Of a stretch of 64,000 nt of DNA, positions 37,496 through 45,301 are shown piece after piece; the first letter of the stretch is position 1, and every line of letters begins with the position of its first letter. Where the stretch lies: positions 124,001 to 188,000 of the forward strand of contig NZ_JPHU01000001.1 of assembly GCF_000733125.1 (NCBI RefSeq), written 5' to 3'. The notes beneath the pieces are model-generated. The model worked only from the letters and a program-made list of their open reading frames with translations. It was not told the origin of the DNA and did not search any database. The DNA comes from Parvularcula oceani (GTDB lineage: Bacteria; Pseudomonadota; Alphaproteobacteria; Caulobacterales; Parvularculaceae). The position numbers and the translations under genes are program-made.

Positions 37496-38149
37496 TCAGA
37501 ACTCGGCATCCCCTGCCGCCGCGCTCTGGATCAGGCGCACGGCCTCGGGGGACGTCCAGTCGGCGGCGCCCGCCAGCCGTCCCACCTCCCGGGCGCGGCC
37601 GTCATAGATCACCGTGATCGGCAGGCCGGCCGCGGCGCCCCCGCCGCTCCTCTCCGTGAAGCTCCGCAGGAGGCTCAGCGAAGGATCGCGATAGAGCGGC
37701 AGCGCCTCTTCGAGGCCGAGGCGCGCCAGCATGTCGCGCTGGCGCTGCGGATCGCCCGCCTCCATCGCGATCGTATAGACAGGCACCTCTCCTGCCAGAC
37801 GCTCCTTGAGGGCGGCGAGGCTCGGAAGCTCCTCGATGCAGGGCGGGCACCAGGTCGCCCAGAGATTCACGACGGCGGGGCCGCCGCCGATCAGCTCGGA
37901 CAGGAAGACGGGCTCGCCATCCGGCCCCTCCAGCATCACCTCGGGCACCCCGCGCGGCGGGAAGGACGGCGTGAACGCTTCCACCTCTCCGGTCAGGAGC
38001 GACGCATTGGCGGCCTCCCAGGGCTTCTGCGTCGGCTCGGAAGCCGCCAGCAGCACGTAGACGAGGAAGAGAGCGCCGAGGCCACCCATCGCGATCAGCA
38101 GCGTGCGCGGTTCGAGAAGGGTGCGGGCGAAGCGGGCTGGGGCGGTCAC
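37496..38149 (-). CDS. TlpA/ResA-like membrane-anchored thiol-disulfide reductase
   Basis: From GTG 38149 the product is 217 residues. A membrane anchor (~17-36) is followed by a thioredoxin fold with active site WCPPC (Cys101, Cys104), preceded by VVNLWAT. The family reduces periplasmic disulfides, often for cytochrome c or copper-site assembly. Here no such genes are adjacent. It is divergent from lptM-lysA. A start at 38263 would add 38 basic residues and cross the lptM promoter region. Confidence 0.88.
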   Translation of the reverse strand: MTAPARFARTLLEPRTLLIAMGGLGALFLVYVLLAASEPTQKPWEAANASLLTGEVEAFTPSFPPRGVPEVMLEGPDGEPVFLSELIGGGPAVVNLWATWCPPCIEELPSLAALKERLAGEVPVYTIAMEAGDPQRQRDMLARLGLEEALPLYRDPSLSLLRSFTERSGGGAAAGLPITVIYDGRAREVGRLAGAADWTSPEAVRLIQSAAAGDAEF

Positions 38150-38240
38150 GCGGGCTGGCCTCTTCTGATCTGCTCGCCTACCAGATGCGCCGGGCACTCC
38201 CTGCCCGCAAGCCGTCCGCCGCCCGCTGGGACTCTTTGCC

Positions 38241-38354
38241 ATGCGCACTCTCCTCCTCGCCATCGCCCTCCTGACGACGCTTTCGGCCTGTGGCCGGCGC
38301 GCACCGCTCGAAGTGCCGCCGCCCCCGCCCGAAGAGCAGGGCGAGCGGCGCTGA
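38241..38354 (+). CDS. lptM: Small lipoprotein LptM-like, upstream of lysA
   Basis: A 37-residue product, MRTLLLAIALLTTLSAC then GRRAPLEVPPPPPEEQ. The lipobox LSAC gives Cys17 and the remaining 20 residues are Pro/Glu-rich. LptM (formerly YifL) helps mature the LptD/LptE outer-membrane LPS translocon. The gene just before lysA is its known alphaproteobacterial place, and the GRRAPLE-P pattern after the cysteine agrees. Ends 13 bases before lysA. It is easily missed because of its size. Confidence 0.78.
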   Translation: MRTLLLAIALLTTLSACGRRAPLEVPPPPPEEQGERR

Positions 38355-38367
38355 GGGGAGCCCCGAC

Positions 38368-39642
38368 ATGGATCACTTCACCCGCAAGGACGGCGTTCTC
38401 TGCGCAGAAGGCGTCGCGCTGACCGAAATCGCCGAGGCGGTCGGCACGCCCTTCTATGTCTATGCCGCCGCGACCCTGCGCCGGCATTACCGGGTCTTCG
38501 CCGAAGGGTTTGCGGGCCTCGGCGGCAGCGCGGGCGCCCCGCTGACCGCTTTCTCGGTGAAGGCGCTGTCCAATGTCGCCGTCCTCACCCTTCTCGCCAA
38601 GGAAGGCGCGGGGGCGGATATCGTATCGGGCGGCGAACTCGCCAGGGCGCTGGCTGCGGGAATCCTCGGCGAGCGCATCGTCTTTTCGGGCGTCGGCAAG
38701 ACCCGCGAGGAAATGGCGGCGGCGCTCGACGCGGAGATCCATCAGTTCAACGTGGAGAGCGAGGCGGAGCTGCGCGCGCTGTCCGAGGTGGCAGCCGCGC
38801 GCGGCGTCGAGGCGCCTGTCGCCCTGCGCGTCAATCCGGATGTCGATGCGGGCACGCATGACCGCATCTCGACCGGCCGCAAGGACGACAAGTTCGGCAT
38901 TCCCTGGGACCGCGCCGAGGAGGTCTTCGCCCTCGCCCGCGACCTGCCCGGCATCGCGGCGCTGGGCGTCGATGTCCATATCGGCTCGCAGATCACCAGC
39001 CTGACGCCCTTCGAGGCTGCGGCTCGGCGGGCGGCGGAGATGGTGACGCGGCTGCGCGCCCTCGGCCACCGGATCGAGCGGCTCGATCTCGGCGGCGGCC
39101 TCGGCATCCCCTATGGCGACGGCGTCACGCCGCCCGAGCCCGCAGCCTATGTCGAGACGATCCGGCGGGTCACGGACCCACTCGACGTGCAGCTGATCTT
39201 CGAGCCGGGCCGGATGATCGCGGGCAATGCGGGCCTTATGGTCAGCCGCCTGCTCTATACCAAGCACCAGTCCGCGCGCAGCTTCGCAATATTCGACGCG
39301 GGCATGAACGACCTGATGCGCCCCGCCCTCTACGGCGCCCGGCATACATTGCTGCCGGTGACCGAGCGGGAGGGCGAGGCCGCGCCCTATGACATCGTCG
39401 GCCCCGTCTGCGAATCGACCGACCTCTTCGACAAGGACGTCTCCCTCGCCGATCCGCGGCCGGGCGATCTCTACGCCTTCAAGACGGCGGGCGCTTACGG
39501 CGCGGTGCAGGCGAGCCAGTACAATACCCGCCCGCTCATCCCCGAAGTGCTGGTGGATGGCGAGCGCTGGGCCGTGATCCGCCGCCGCCCGAGCTATGAG
39601 GAGATCCTGGCGCTCGAAGACGTGCCCGACTGGATCGGGTGA
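38368..39642 (+). CDS. lysA: Diaminopimelate decarboxylase
   Basis: The 424-residue PLP enzyme (alanine racemase-fold barrel) makes lysine from meso-diaminopimelate. Motifs: TAFSVKAL with the PLP lysine, DLGGGLGIPYGD, EPGRMIAGNAG and the catalytic PVCESTDLF cysteine. ATG 38368 begins MDHFTRKDGVLCAEGVALTEIA, the usual start, and follows lptM. Confidence 0.96.
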   Translation: MDHFTRKDGVLCAEGVALTEIAEAVGTPFYVYAAATLRRHYRVFAEGFAGLGGSAGAPLTAFSVKALSNVAVLTLLAKEGAGADIVSGGELARALAAGILGERIVFSGVGKTREEMAAALDAEIHQFNVESEAELRALSEVAAARGVEAPVALRVNPDVDAGTHDRISTGRKDDKFGIPWDRAEEVFALARDLPGIAALGVDVHIGSQITSLTPFEAAARRAAEMVTRLRALGHRIERLDLGGGLGIPYGDGVTPPEPAAYVETIRRVTDPLDVQLIFEPGRMIAGNAGLMVSRLLYTKHQSARSFAIFDAGMNDLMRPALYGARHTLLPVTEREGEAAPYDIVGPVCESTDLFDKDVSLADPRPGDLYAFKTAGAYGAVQASQYNTRPLIPEVLVDGERWAVIRRRPSYEEILALEDVPDWIG

Positions 39643-39699
39643 GGCCCCGGGCCGCGCCTGCCGATTGACCAGCGCGCCCTTCGATCTTACCTCGCTCGC

Positions 39700-40215
39700 A
39701 TGGCTGTACGTGAGATCCTGACTGCCCCCGACCCGCGCCTGCGCGAGGTGTCCAAGCCCGTCGACGCGGTGACGGACGAGACGCGCGCGCTGATGGATGA
39801 CATGCTGGAGACGATGTATGCGGCGCCGGGCATCGGCCTCGCCGCGATTCAGATCGGCGTGCCGCAGCGGATTATCGTCATGGACCTCGCAGGCGAAGGC
39901 GAGCCGCCCCAGCCGCGCTATTTCGTCAATCCGGTAATCCACGATCCGTCCGATTCGGAAGTGCCTTACGAAGAGGGCTGCCTTTCGGTGCCGGGCTTCT
40001 ACGAAGAGGTCGAGCGGCCCGATGCCTGCCGCGTCGAATATCTCGACTATCACGGCGAGCCGCAGAGCCTCGAAGCGCGCGGCCTCCTCGCGGTCTGCAT
40101 CCAGCACGAGATGGACCATCTCGAAGGCATCCTGTTCACCGATCATCTCTCGCGCCTCAAGCGCGAGCGCATCATGAAGAAGCTCAAGAAGGAGCGGCTC
40201 GCCGCCGCGTCCTGA
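39700..40215 (+). CDS. def: Peptide deformylase
   Basis: The 171-residue metalloenzyme removes the N-formyl group from new proteins. Its three motifs are [10 protein letters not shown] (~44-53), EEGCLSVPG (Cys94) and QHEMDH (His136, Glu137, His140). It lies three bases before fmt, the usual def-fmt pair. Confidence 0.97.
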   Translation: MAVREILTAPDPRLREVSKPVDAVTDETRALMDDMLETMYAAPGIGLAAIQIGVPQRIIVMDLAGEGEPPQPRYFVNPVIHDPSDSEVPYEEGCLSVPGFYEEVERPDACRVEYLDYHGEPQSLEARGLLAVCIQHEMDHLEGILFTDHLSRLKRERIMKKLKKERLAAAS

Positions 40216-40218
40216 TCC

Positions 40219-41148
40219 ATGCGCATCGTCTTCATGGGTACGCCGGACTATGCGGTCCCGGCGCTCGCCGAGCTGATCGCGGCCGGCCACGAGGTCGTCT
40301 GCGCCTATAGCCAGCCGCCGCGCCGATCGGGGCGCGGCCAGAAGGAGCGCCCCTCCCCCGTCCACGCCTTCGCCGAGGGCCAGGGCATCCCGGTCCGCAC
40401 GCCGACCAGCCTCAAGAGCGAGGAGGAGAAGGCGAAATTCGCCGGTCTCGGCGCCGAAGTCGGGGTCGTCGTCGCCTATGGCCTGATCCTCCCGCAGGAC
40501 ATCCTCGATGCGCCCGAGCATGGCTGCGTGAACCTGCATGGCTCGCTTCTGCCCCGCTGGCGCGGCGCGGCGCCGATCCAGCGGGCGATCATGGCGGGCG
40601 ACGAGGTCACCGGCGTGCAGCTCATGCGGATGGAAGCCGGGCTCGACACGGGACCGATCCTCCTCTCCGAGACCGTGCCCATCGCGCCTGACGAGACCTA
40701 TTCGAGCCTTCACGACAAGCTCAGCCGCACCGGCGCGGACCTCCTGCCGCGCGGGCTCGCGGCGCTTGAGCGCGGCGGCCTCGCAGAGGTGCCCCAGGAC
40801 GAGGACGGCGTCACCTATGCCCGCAAGATCACGCCGGAAGAGGCCCGCATCGACTGGCGCCGTCCGGCGTCGGAGCTCGATCGTCAGGTGCGCGGTCTCT
40901 CTCCCTTTCCGGGCGCCTGGACGACGCTGCCCGGCGGCGACCGCCTGAAGGTGCTTCTCGGCGCGCCGGAGACTGAGGCGCCGGAGGCCGAGCCCGGGGC
41001 GGTGCTCGAGACGAAGAACGCGTTCACCGTCGCGACCGGCGAAGGCGCCCTGCGCCTCCTGCGCGTGCAGCGTGCCGGCAAGGCCGCACAGGACGCCGAA
41101 GCCTTCCTGCGCGGCAATCCGCTTCGGCCCGGCGACCGCCTCGGCTGA
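40219..41148 (+). CDS. fmt: Methionyl-tRNA formyltransferase
   Basis: The 309-residue enzyme formylates initiator Met-tRNA. N-terminal [20 protein letters not shown], the catalytic [20 protein letters not shown] with His/Asn, and a C-terminal beta-barrel domain (~205-309) are all present. It is followed by truA one base after its stop. Confidence 0.97.
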   Translation: MRIVFMGTPDYAVPALAELIAAGHEVVCAYSQPPRRSGRGQKERPSPVHAFAEGQGIPVRTPTSLKSEEEKAKFAGLGAEVGVVVAYGLILPQDILDAPEHGCVNLHGSLLPRWRGAAPIQRAIMAGDEVTGVQLMRMEAGLDTGPILLSETVPIAPDETYSSLHDKLSRTGADLLPRGLAALERGGLAEVPQDEDGVTYARKITPEEARIDWRRPASELDRQVRGLSPFPGAWTTLPGGDRLKVLLGAPETEAPEAEPGAVLETKNAFTVATGEGALRLLRVQRAGKAAQDAEAFLRGNPLRPGDRLG

Positions 41149-41149
41149 C

Positions 41150-41893
41150 ATGCCGCGCTATCGCCTCACGGTCGAGTTCGACGGCACGCCCTTCGTCGGC
41201 TGGCAGCGCCAGGAGAACGGACCGAGCGTTCAGGCCGCATTGGAAGAGGCAGGCGCGGCGCTTTCGGGCGCTCCCGCCCCCGTCGTAGGCGCCGGCCGGA
41301 CCGATGCCGGGGTCCACGCCCTCGCCATGAGCGCGCATATCGACCTCGCCAAGGCCTTCCCCGCCCGCACCGTCCGCGACGCCCTCAACGCCCATCTGCG
41401 CCCGGCGCCGATCGCGGTTCTGACGGCGGAGGAGGCGGAGGACGACTTCCATGCCCGCTTCTCCTGCACGGGCCGCCGCTACCTCTACCGGATTCTCGAC
41501 CGCCGCCCGCCCCCGGCGCTCGACCGGACCCGCGTCTGGCACGTGCCGGTGGCGCTCGATGCGGATGCGATGGCGGAAGCGGCCCGGGCATTCATCGGGC
41601 GGCACGACTTCACGACCTTCCGCTCGGTGCACTGCCAGTCGGACAGCCCCGTGAAGACGATGGACGCGGTCGAGGTCGAACGGGCGGGCGAAGAGGTGCA
41701 CCTGCGCCTCGCCGCGCGGTCCTTCCTGCACAATCAGGTGCGCTCGATCGCCGGCACGCTCGAACGGGTCGGCGCGGGACGCTGGCGCCCCGAGGCTGTC
41801 GAAGACGCGCTCGCGGCGCGGGACAGATCCGCCTGCGGCCCGGTCGCCCCCTCACGCGGCCTCTACTTCGTGGCGGCGACCTACCAGCGCTGA
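41150..41893 (+). CDS. truA: tRNA pseudouridine synthase A
   Basis: From ATG 41150 the 247-residue enzyme makes pseudouridine 38-40 in tRNA anticodon arms. The catalytic aspartate lies in GAGRTDAGVHA (~48-58), and the RRYLYRIL and FLHNQVRSIAGTL segments are conserved. It is last in def-fmt-truA. Confidence 0.96.
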   Translation: MPRYRLTVEFDGTPFVGWQRQENGPSVQAALEEAGAALSGAPAPVVGAGRTDAGVHALAMSAHIDLAKAFPARTVRDALNAHLRPAPIAVLTAEEAEDDFHARFSCTGRRYLYRILDRRPPPALDRTRVWHVPVALDADAMAEAARAFIGRHDFTTFRSVHCQSDSPVKTMDAVEVERAGEEVHLRLAARSFLHNQVRSIAGTLERVGAGRWRPEAVEDALAARDRSACGPVAPSRGLYFVAATYQR

Positions 41894-41990
41894 GAGCCTG
41901 CCGCCCCGGCCGGTGACAGATCGGCAGATGATTCGGCCATCCGGACCGCAGGACGCCACAAGCCAGGCACCTGCCGTCTCCTCACGCTCA

Positions 41991-42004
41991 AAATTCGCGA
42001 ATTT
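41991..42004. promoter_or_regulatory. 14-base perfect palindrome in the TonB-receptor leader
   Basis: AAATTCGCGAATTT is fully self-complementary and stands out in GC-rich surroundings, about 140 bases before the receptor start. It may be an operator for a dimeric regulator. No family can be named from the site alone. The rest of the 253-base spacer shows no further clear feature except an AGGAG ribosome site before 42147. Confidence 0.4.
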
Positions 42005-42146
42005 GTGATGCGTTTTTGCCACAATCGGCCACGCCGCTTCGCGGCCGCACTGTTTCTCGCGACCATCAGCTTGCCTGCGGCTTTCTCTGCCTCCTAACGT
42101 GCGCGTCATCTTACTCTTGCTGCGATGCACAACCAGGAGCACGTTT

Positions 42147-45100
42147 ATGTCACCTCTGAAGCTTTCCAGCCTGTTGAGCGCCACCATGCTGAGTACTCTA
42201 CCCGCGCTGGCCTGGGGGCAGGCGATCGAGGAGGCGCGCGAAGGCGGGGAGCTGCGTGACGAGATCGTCGTCACCGGATCGCGCATCGCCACGGACAATG
42301 CGGTGGAGGCGGTGAGCCCGGTCACCTCCTTCGGCGCGGCGGATATCGTCACCTCCGGGCAGACCGACATCACGGCGCTGCTGCGCGAATCGCCTGCTCT
42401 TCAAGGATCGCTGCCGGGCACGTTCTCCGCCTTCAATGGCGGAGCGCTGGGCGTCGGACAGCTCAACCTGCGCGGCCTCGGCACGGAACGCACGCTGGTT
42501 CTCGAAGACGGACGGCGGCACGTGGCGGGCGTGTCGGGAACCGGCGCGGTCGACGTGAACACGATCTCGACCGCCCTTCTCGACCGCGTCGACATCCTCA
42601 CCGGCGGCGCGTCCTCGATCTATGGCGCGGACGCCGTCACCGGCGTCGTCAACTTCGTCATGCGGGACGGCTATTCCTTCGACGGCCCGGAAATGCGCAT
42701 CCAGGGCGGGCTTACCGATGAGGGCGACGCGGAGGAGCTCTTCGCCTCCTTCGCCAACGGCTTCGCCTATGACGAAGGCCGCGGCGACTTCGTCTTCGCT
42801 GTCGAATACAACAAGACCGAAGCGGTGACCGCGGCGGAACGCGACTTCGCCGGATCGGGGCTCGCCACCTTCGTGTCGAACAATCCGACCGTCGCCGAAG
42901 CGCTCGGCATCAGCCCCGAATTCTCGAACACCTATGTTTCGGACCGGACGCTGCCGATCTCGAGCCAGTACGGCATCATCGCGCTCGGCACGACCGATGC
43001 GCCGCCCAGCGCCTTCTCCTACGTTCTCGGCAGCGGGGGCGCCCTCGGCTGCGGCGTCGCGATCGGCGCTCAGGGCTTTCCCGGATGCCAGGTCGTCGCG
43101 GACGGCCAGCTCCGCCCCTACAATCCGGGCGACGTCTTCATCGGTCCGTTCGAGGCCATCGGCGGCGATGCGGTCCCAACGGACCCCGATATCGAAATCA
43201 TCCTGCCCGAGACGGAACGCGTGCTGTTCAATGCCAGCACCGGCTACGAGTTCTCAGAGCACCTCCGCCTCTTCGTGGACGCGAAATACGCCTATACGTC
43301 CACGCTGGAGTCGAACCAGGTGAACGGGTTCAACGACGACATCCCGATCTCGATCGACAACCCCTTCATTCCGGCCGCTCTCCAGGACCAGATCTCGGCG
43401 CTGCAGGGCGATGGCCTGACCCCGCTCCTGTCGATCTCGCGCGACACGCTCGACGCCAATGCCCTCCCCTCTCCCGAGGCGGAACGGGCGACCTTCCGGA
43501 TCGTGGGCGGGTTTGAAGGCCAGATCCCCGGAACCACGCTCGACTACGAGGTCTCCTATAATTACGGCCGCACCGACGCGGACGTCACCAACCAGCGGAC
43601 CCGCATCGAGGACCGCTTCTTCGCCGCCATCGATGCCGTGCGCGATCCCGTGAGCGGCGAGGTCGTCTGCCGCTCGGAGGTCGATCCCAGCGCTCCCATT
43701 CCGGGGCCGGACTATCCCGCGATCGACGGGGCCTATCAGACCTTCGATCCGGGCGACGGACAATGCGTGCCGATCAACATCTTCGGCGCCGACGCGATCA
43801 GCGAGGAAGGCGCGGCCTTCGCCTTCCTGCCGACGGTGTCTTCGAACGAGATCGTCCAGCGCGTCTTCTTCGCCTCGGTTTCGGGCGACACCGAGGGCGT
43901 CTTCTCCCTGCCCGGCGGTCCCGTCGCCTTCGTCCTGGGCTATGAGAACCGCGAGGAGGAAAGCGAATTCCTGCCCGACGGCCTCGTCCAGTCCGGCCTG
44001 ACCTTCGGCTCGAACAATTCCGGGCCGACCCTGCCTTCGGGCGGCGAATACGAGGTCTCCGAGGGCTTCCTCGAAGTGAACGCGCCGCTCCTCGCCGGAA
44101 TGCCTTGGGCCGAATATGCCGAGCTGCGCGGCGCGATTCGGTATTCGGACTATTCGACCATCGGCGAGACGACCGCCTGGACCGTTGGCGGACGCTACCA
44201 GCCGGTCAGGAGCGTGACCCTGCGCGGCACCGTCTCCCAGGCCGTCCGCTCACCGAACATCAACGAGCTGTTCTCTCCGCTCCAGCCCGCCTCCATCGGG
44301 GCGACGCAGGACCCGTGCGGGCCGGGCTTCATCGGGTTCGGATCGCAGTACCGCGAGCAGAACTGCTATCAGTTCGTCGAGCCGGGCTTCGATCCGACCG
44401 AGTTCAACTCGGCCTTCGTGCCGGGCCAGTCCGGCGGCAACCCCAATCTCGAGGAGGAAACGGCCGACACCTTCACCGTGGGCGCGGTATGGGAACCGGC
44501 GGGCAGGCTGGATGGGCTTCAGGTGATCCTCGACTATTATAATATCGAGATCGAAGGCCTGATCGACACGCTGGATCCCTTCGACATCGCCGGGAACTGC
44601 GTCGACCTGCCGACGATCGACAATCAGTATTGCGATCAGATCTTCCGCGATCCCGAAGACGGCTTCATCACCGGCTTCCTCGCCGGTGAGGTCAATCTGG
44701 GCAGCGTCGAGACCTCCGGCGTCGACTGGACCGTGCGCTACGGCTTCGACATCCCGCCGCTCTTCGGTCGCAGCGATCTCGGCAGCATCGACCTGAGCAC
44801 GCTTGGGACCCACTTCATCGAAAATGACGAGGTGCGCGACCCCACCGCGCCCGACGAGGTTACGGATGTCCAGGGCGAGTTCGCGAACCCGGACTGGATC
44901 GCGAACTTCAATGCGGACTGGACCTATGGCGCATTCTCGCTCGGTTGGCGGGGCCGCTACGAATCCTCGCAGCTCACGCCGGGGGTGACCAATGACGACC
45001 TGTCGGGCGAAGGGGGCGACCTCTTCTCCAACATCACCGAGACCGGCGATTCCTTCGTGCACGATTTCTCGGCGGGCTATGTGCTCCGCGACGACATCGA

Positions 45101-45215
45101 AATCTATGGCGGCATCAACAACGCCTTCGACCGCGAGCCCTATATCGCGACGCTGTCGCGTCCGGCGGGACCGCGGGGCCGCTATTTCTATCTCGGTGCG
45201 AACCTGTCCTTCTAG
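42147..45215 (+). CDS. TonB-dependent outer-membrane receptor
   Basis: From ATG 42147 (AGGAG upstream) the product is 1022 residues. A signal peptide ends at about residue 24 (LAWGQA). Then come a TonB-box-like DEIVVTGSRI, a plug domain with LNLRGLGTERTLVLEDGRRH and GGASSIYGADAVTGVVNFVMRD, and a 22-strand barrel ending in RGRYFYLGANLSF with the terminal aromatic residue. Length and style are those of the large receptors for oligosaccharides, peptides or other organic nutrients in Caulobacterales/Sphingomonadales rather than siderophore receptors; that is inference. An M14 peptidase gene is its convergent neighbour. Confidence 0.94.
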   Translation: MSPLKLSSLLSATMLSTLPALAWGQAIEEAREGGELRDEIVVTGSRIATDNAVEAVSPVTSFGAADIVTSGQTDITALLRESPALQGSLPGTFSAFNGGALGVGQLNLRGLGTERTLVLEDGRRHVAGVSGTGAVDVNTISTALLDRVDILTGGASSIYGADAVTGVVNFVMRDGYSFDGPEMRIQGGLTDEGDAEELFASFANGFAYDEGRGDFVFAVEYNKTEAVTAAERDFAGSGLATFVSNNPTVAEALGISPEFSNTYVSDRTLPISSQYGIIALGTTDAPPSAFSYVLGSGGALGCGVAIGAQGFPGCQVVADGQLRPYNPGDVFIGPFEAIGGDAVPTDPDIEIILPETERVLFNASTGYEFSEHLRLFVDAKYAYTSTLESNQVNGFNDDIPISIDNPFIPAALQDQISALQGDGLTPLLSISRDTLDANALPSPEAERATFRIVGGFEGQIPGTTLDYEVSYNYGRTDADVTNQRTRIEDRFFAAIDAVRDPVSGEVVCRSEVDPSAPIPGPDYPAIDGAYQTFDPGDGQCVPINIFGADAISEEGAAFAFLPTVSSNEIVQRVFFASVSGDTEGVFSLPGGPVAFVLGYENREEESEFLPDGLVQSGLTFGSNNSGPTLPSGGEYEVSEGFLEVNAPLLAGMPWAEYAELRGAIRYSDYSTIGETTAWTVGGRYQPVRSVTLRGTVSQAVRSPNINELFSPLQPASIGATQDPCGPGFIGFGSQYREQNCYQFVEPGFDPTEFNSAFVPGQSGGNPNLEEETADTFTVGAVWEPAGRLDGLQVILDYYNIEIEGLIDTLDPFDIAGNCVDLPTIDNQYCDQIFRDPEDGFITGFLAGEVNLGSVETSGVDWTVRYGFDIPPLFGRSDLGSIDLSTLGTHFIENDEVRDPTAPDEVTDVQGEFANPDWIANFNADWTYGAFSLGWRGRYESSQLTPGVTNDDLSGEGGDLFSNITETGDSFVHDFSAGYVLRDDIEIYGGINNAFDREPYIATLSRPAGPRGRYFYLGANLSF

Positions 45216-45243
45216 GACGGGCGAAGAGCCCTGACGCCACATG

Positions 45244-45277
45244 CGGCGCCGGATCGGTTCACGGTCCGGCGCCGTTT
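45244..45277. terminator. Hairpin terminator between the TonB receptor and the M14 peptidase gene
   Basis: CGGCGCCGGA (45244-45253) pairs with TCCGGCGCCG (45265-45274) and is followed by TTT. It lies between two convergent genes. Confidence 0.75.
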
Positions 45278-45301
45278 GTCCGTCCGCTCCGGCAAGAGGC
45301 G

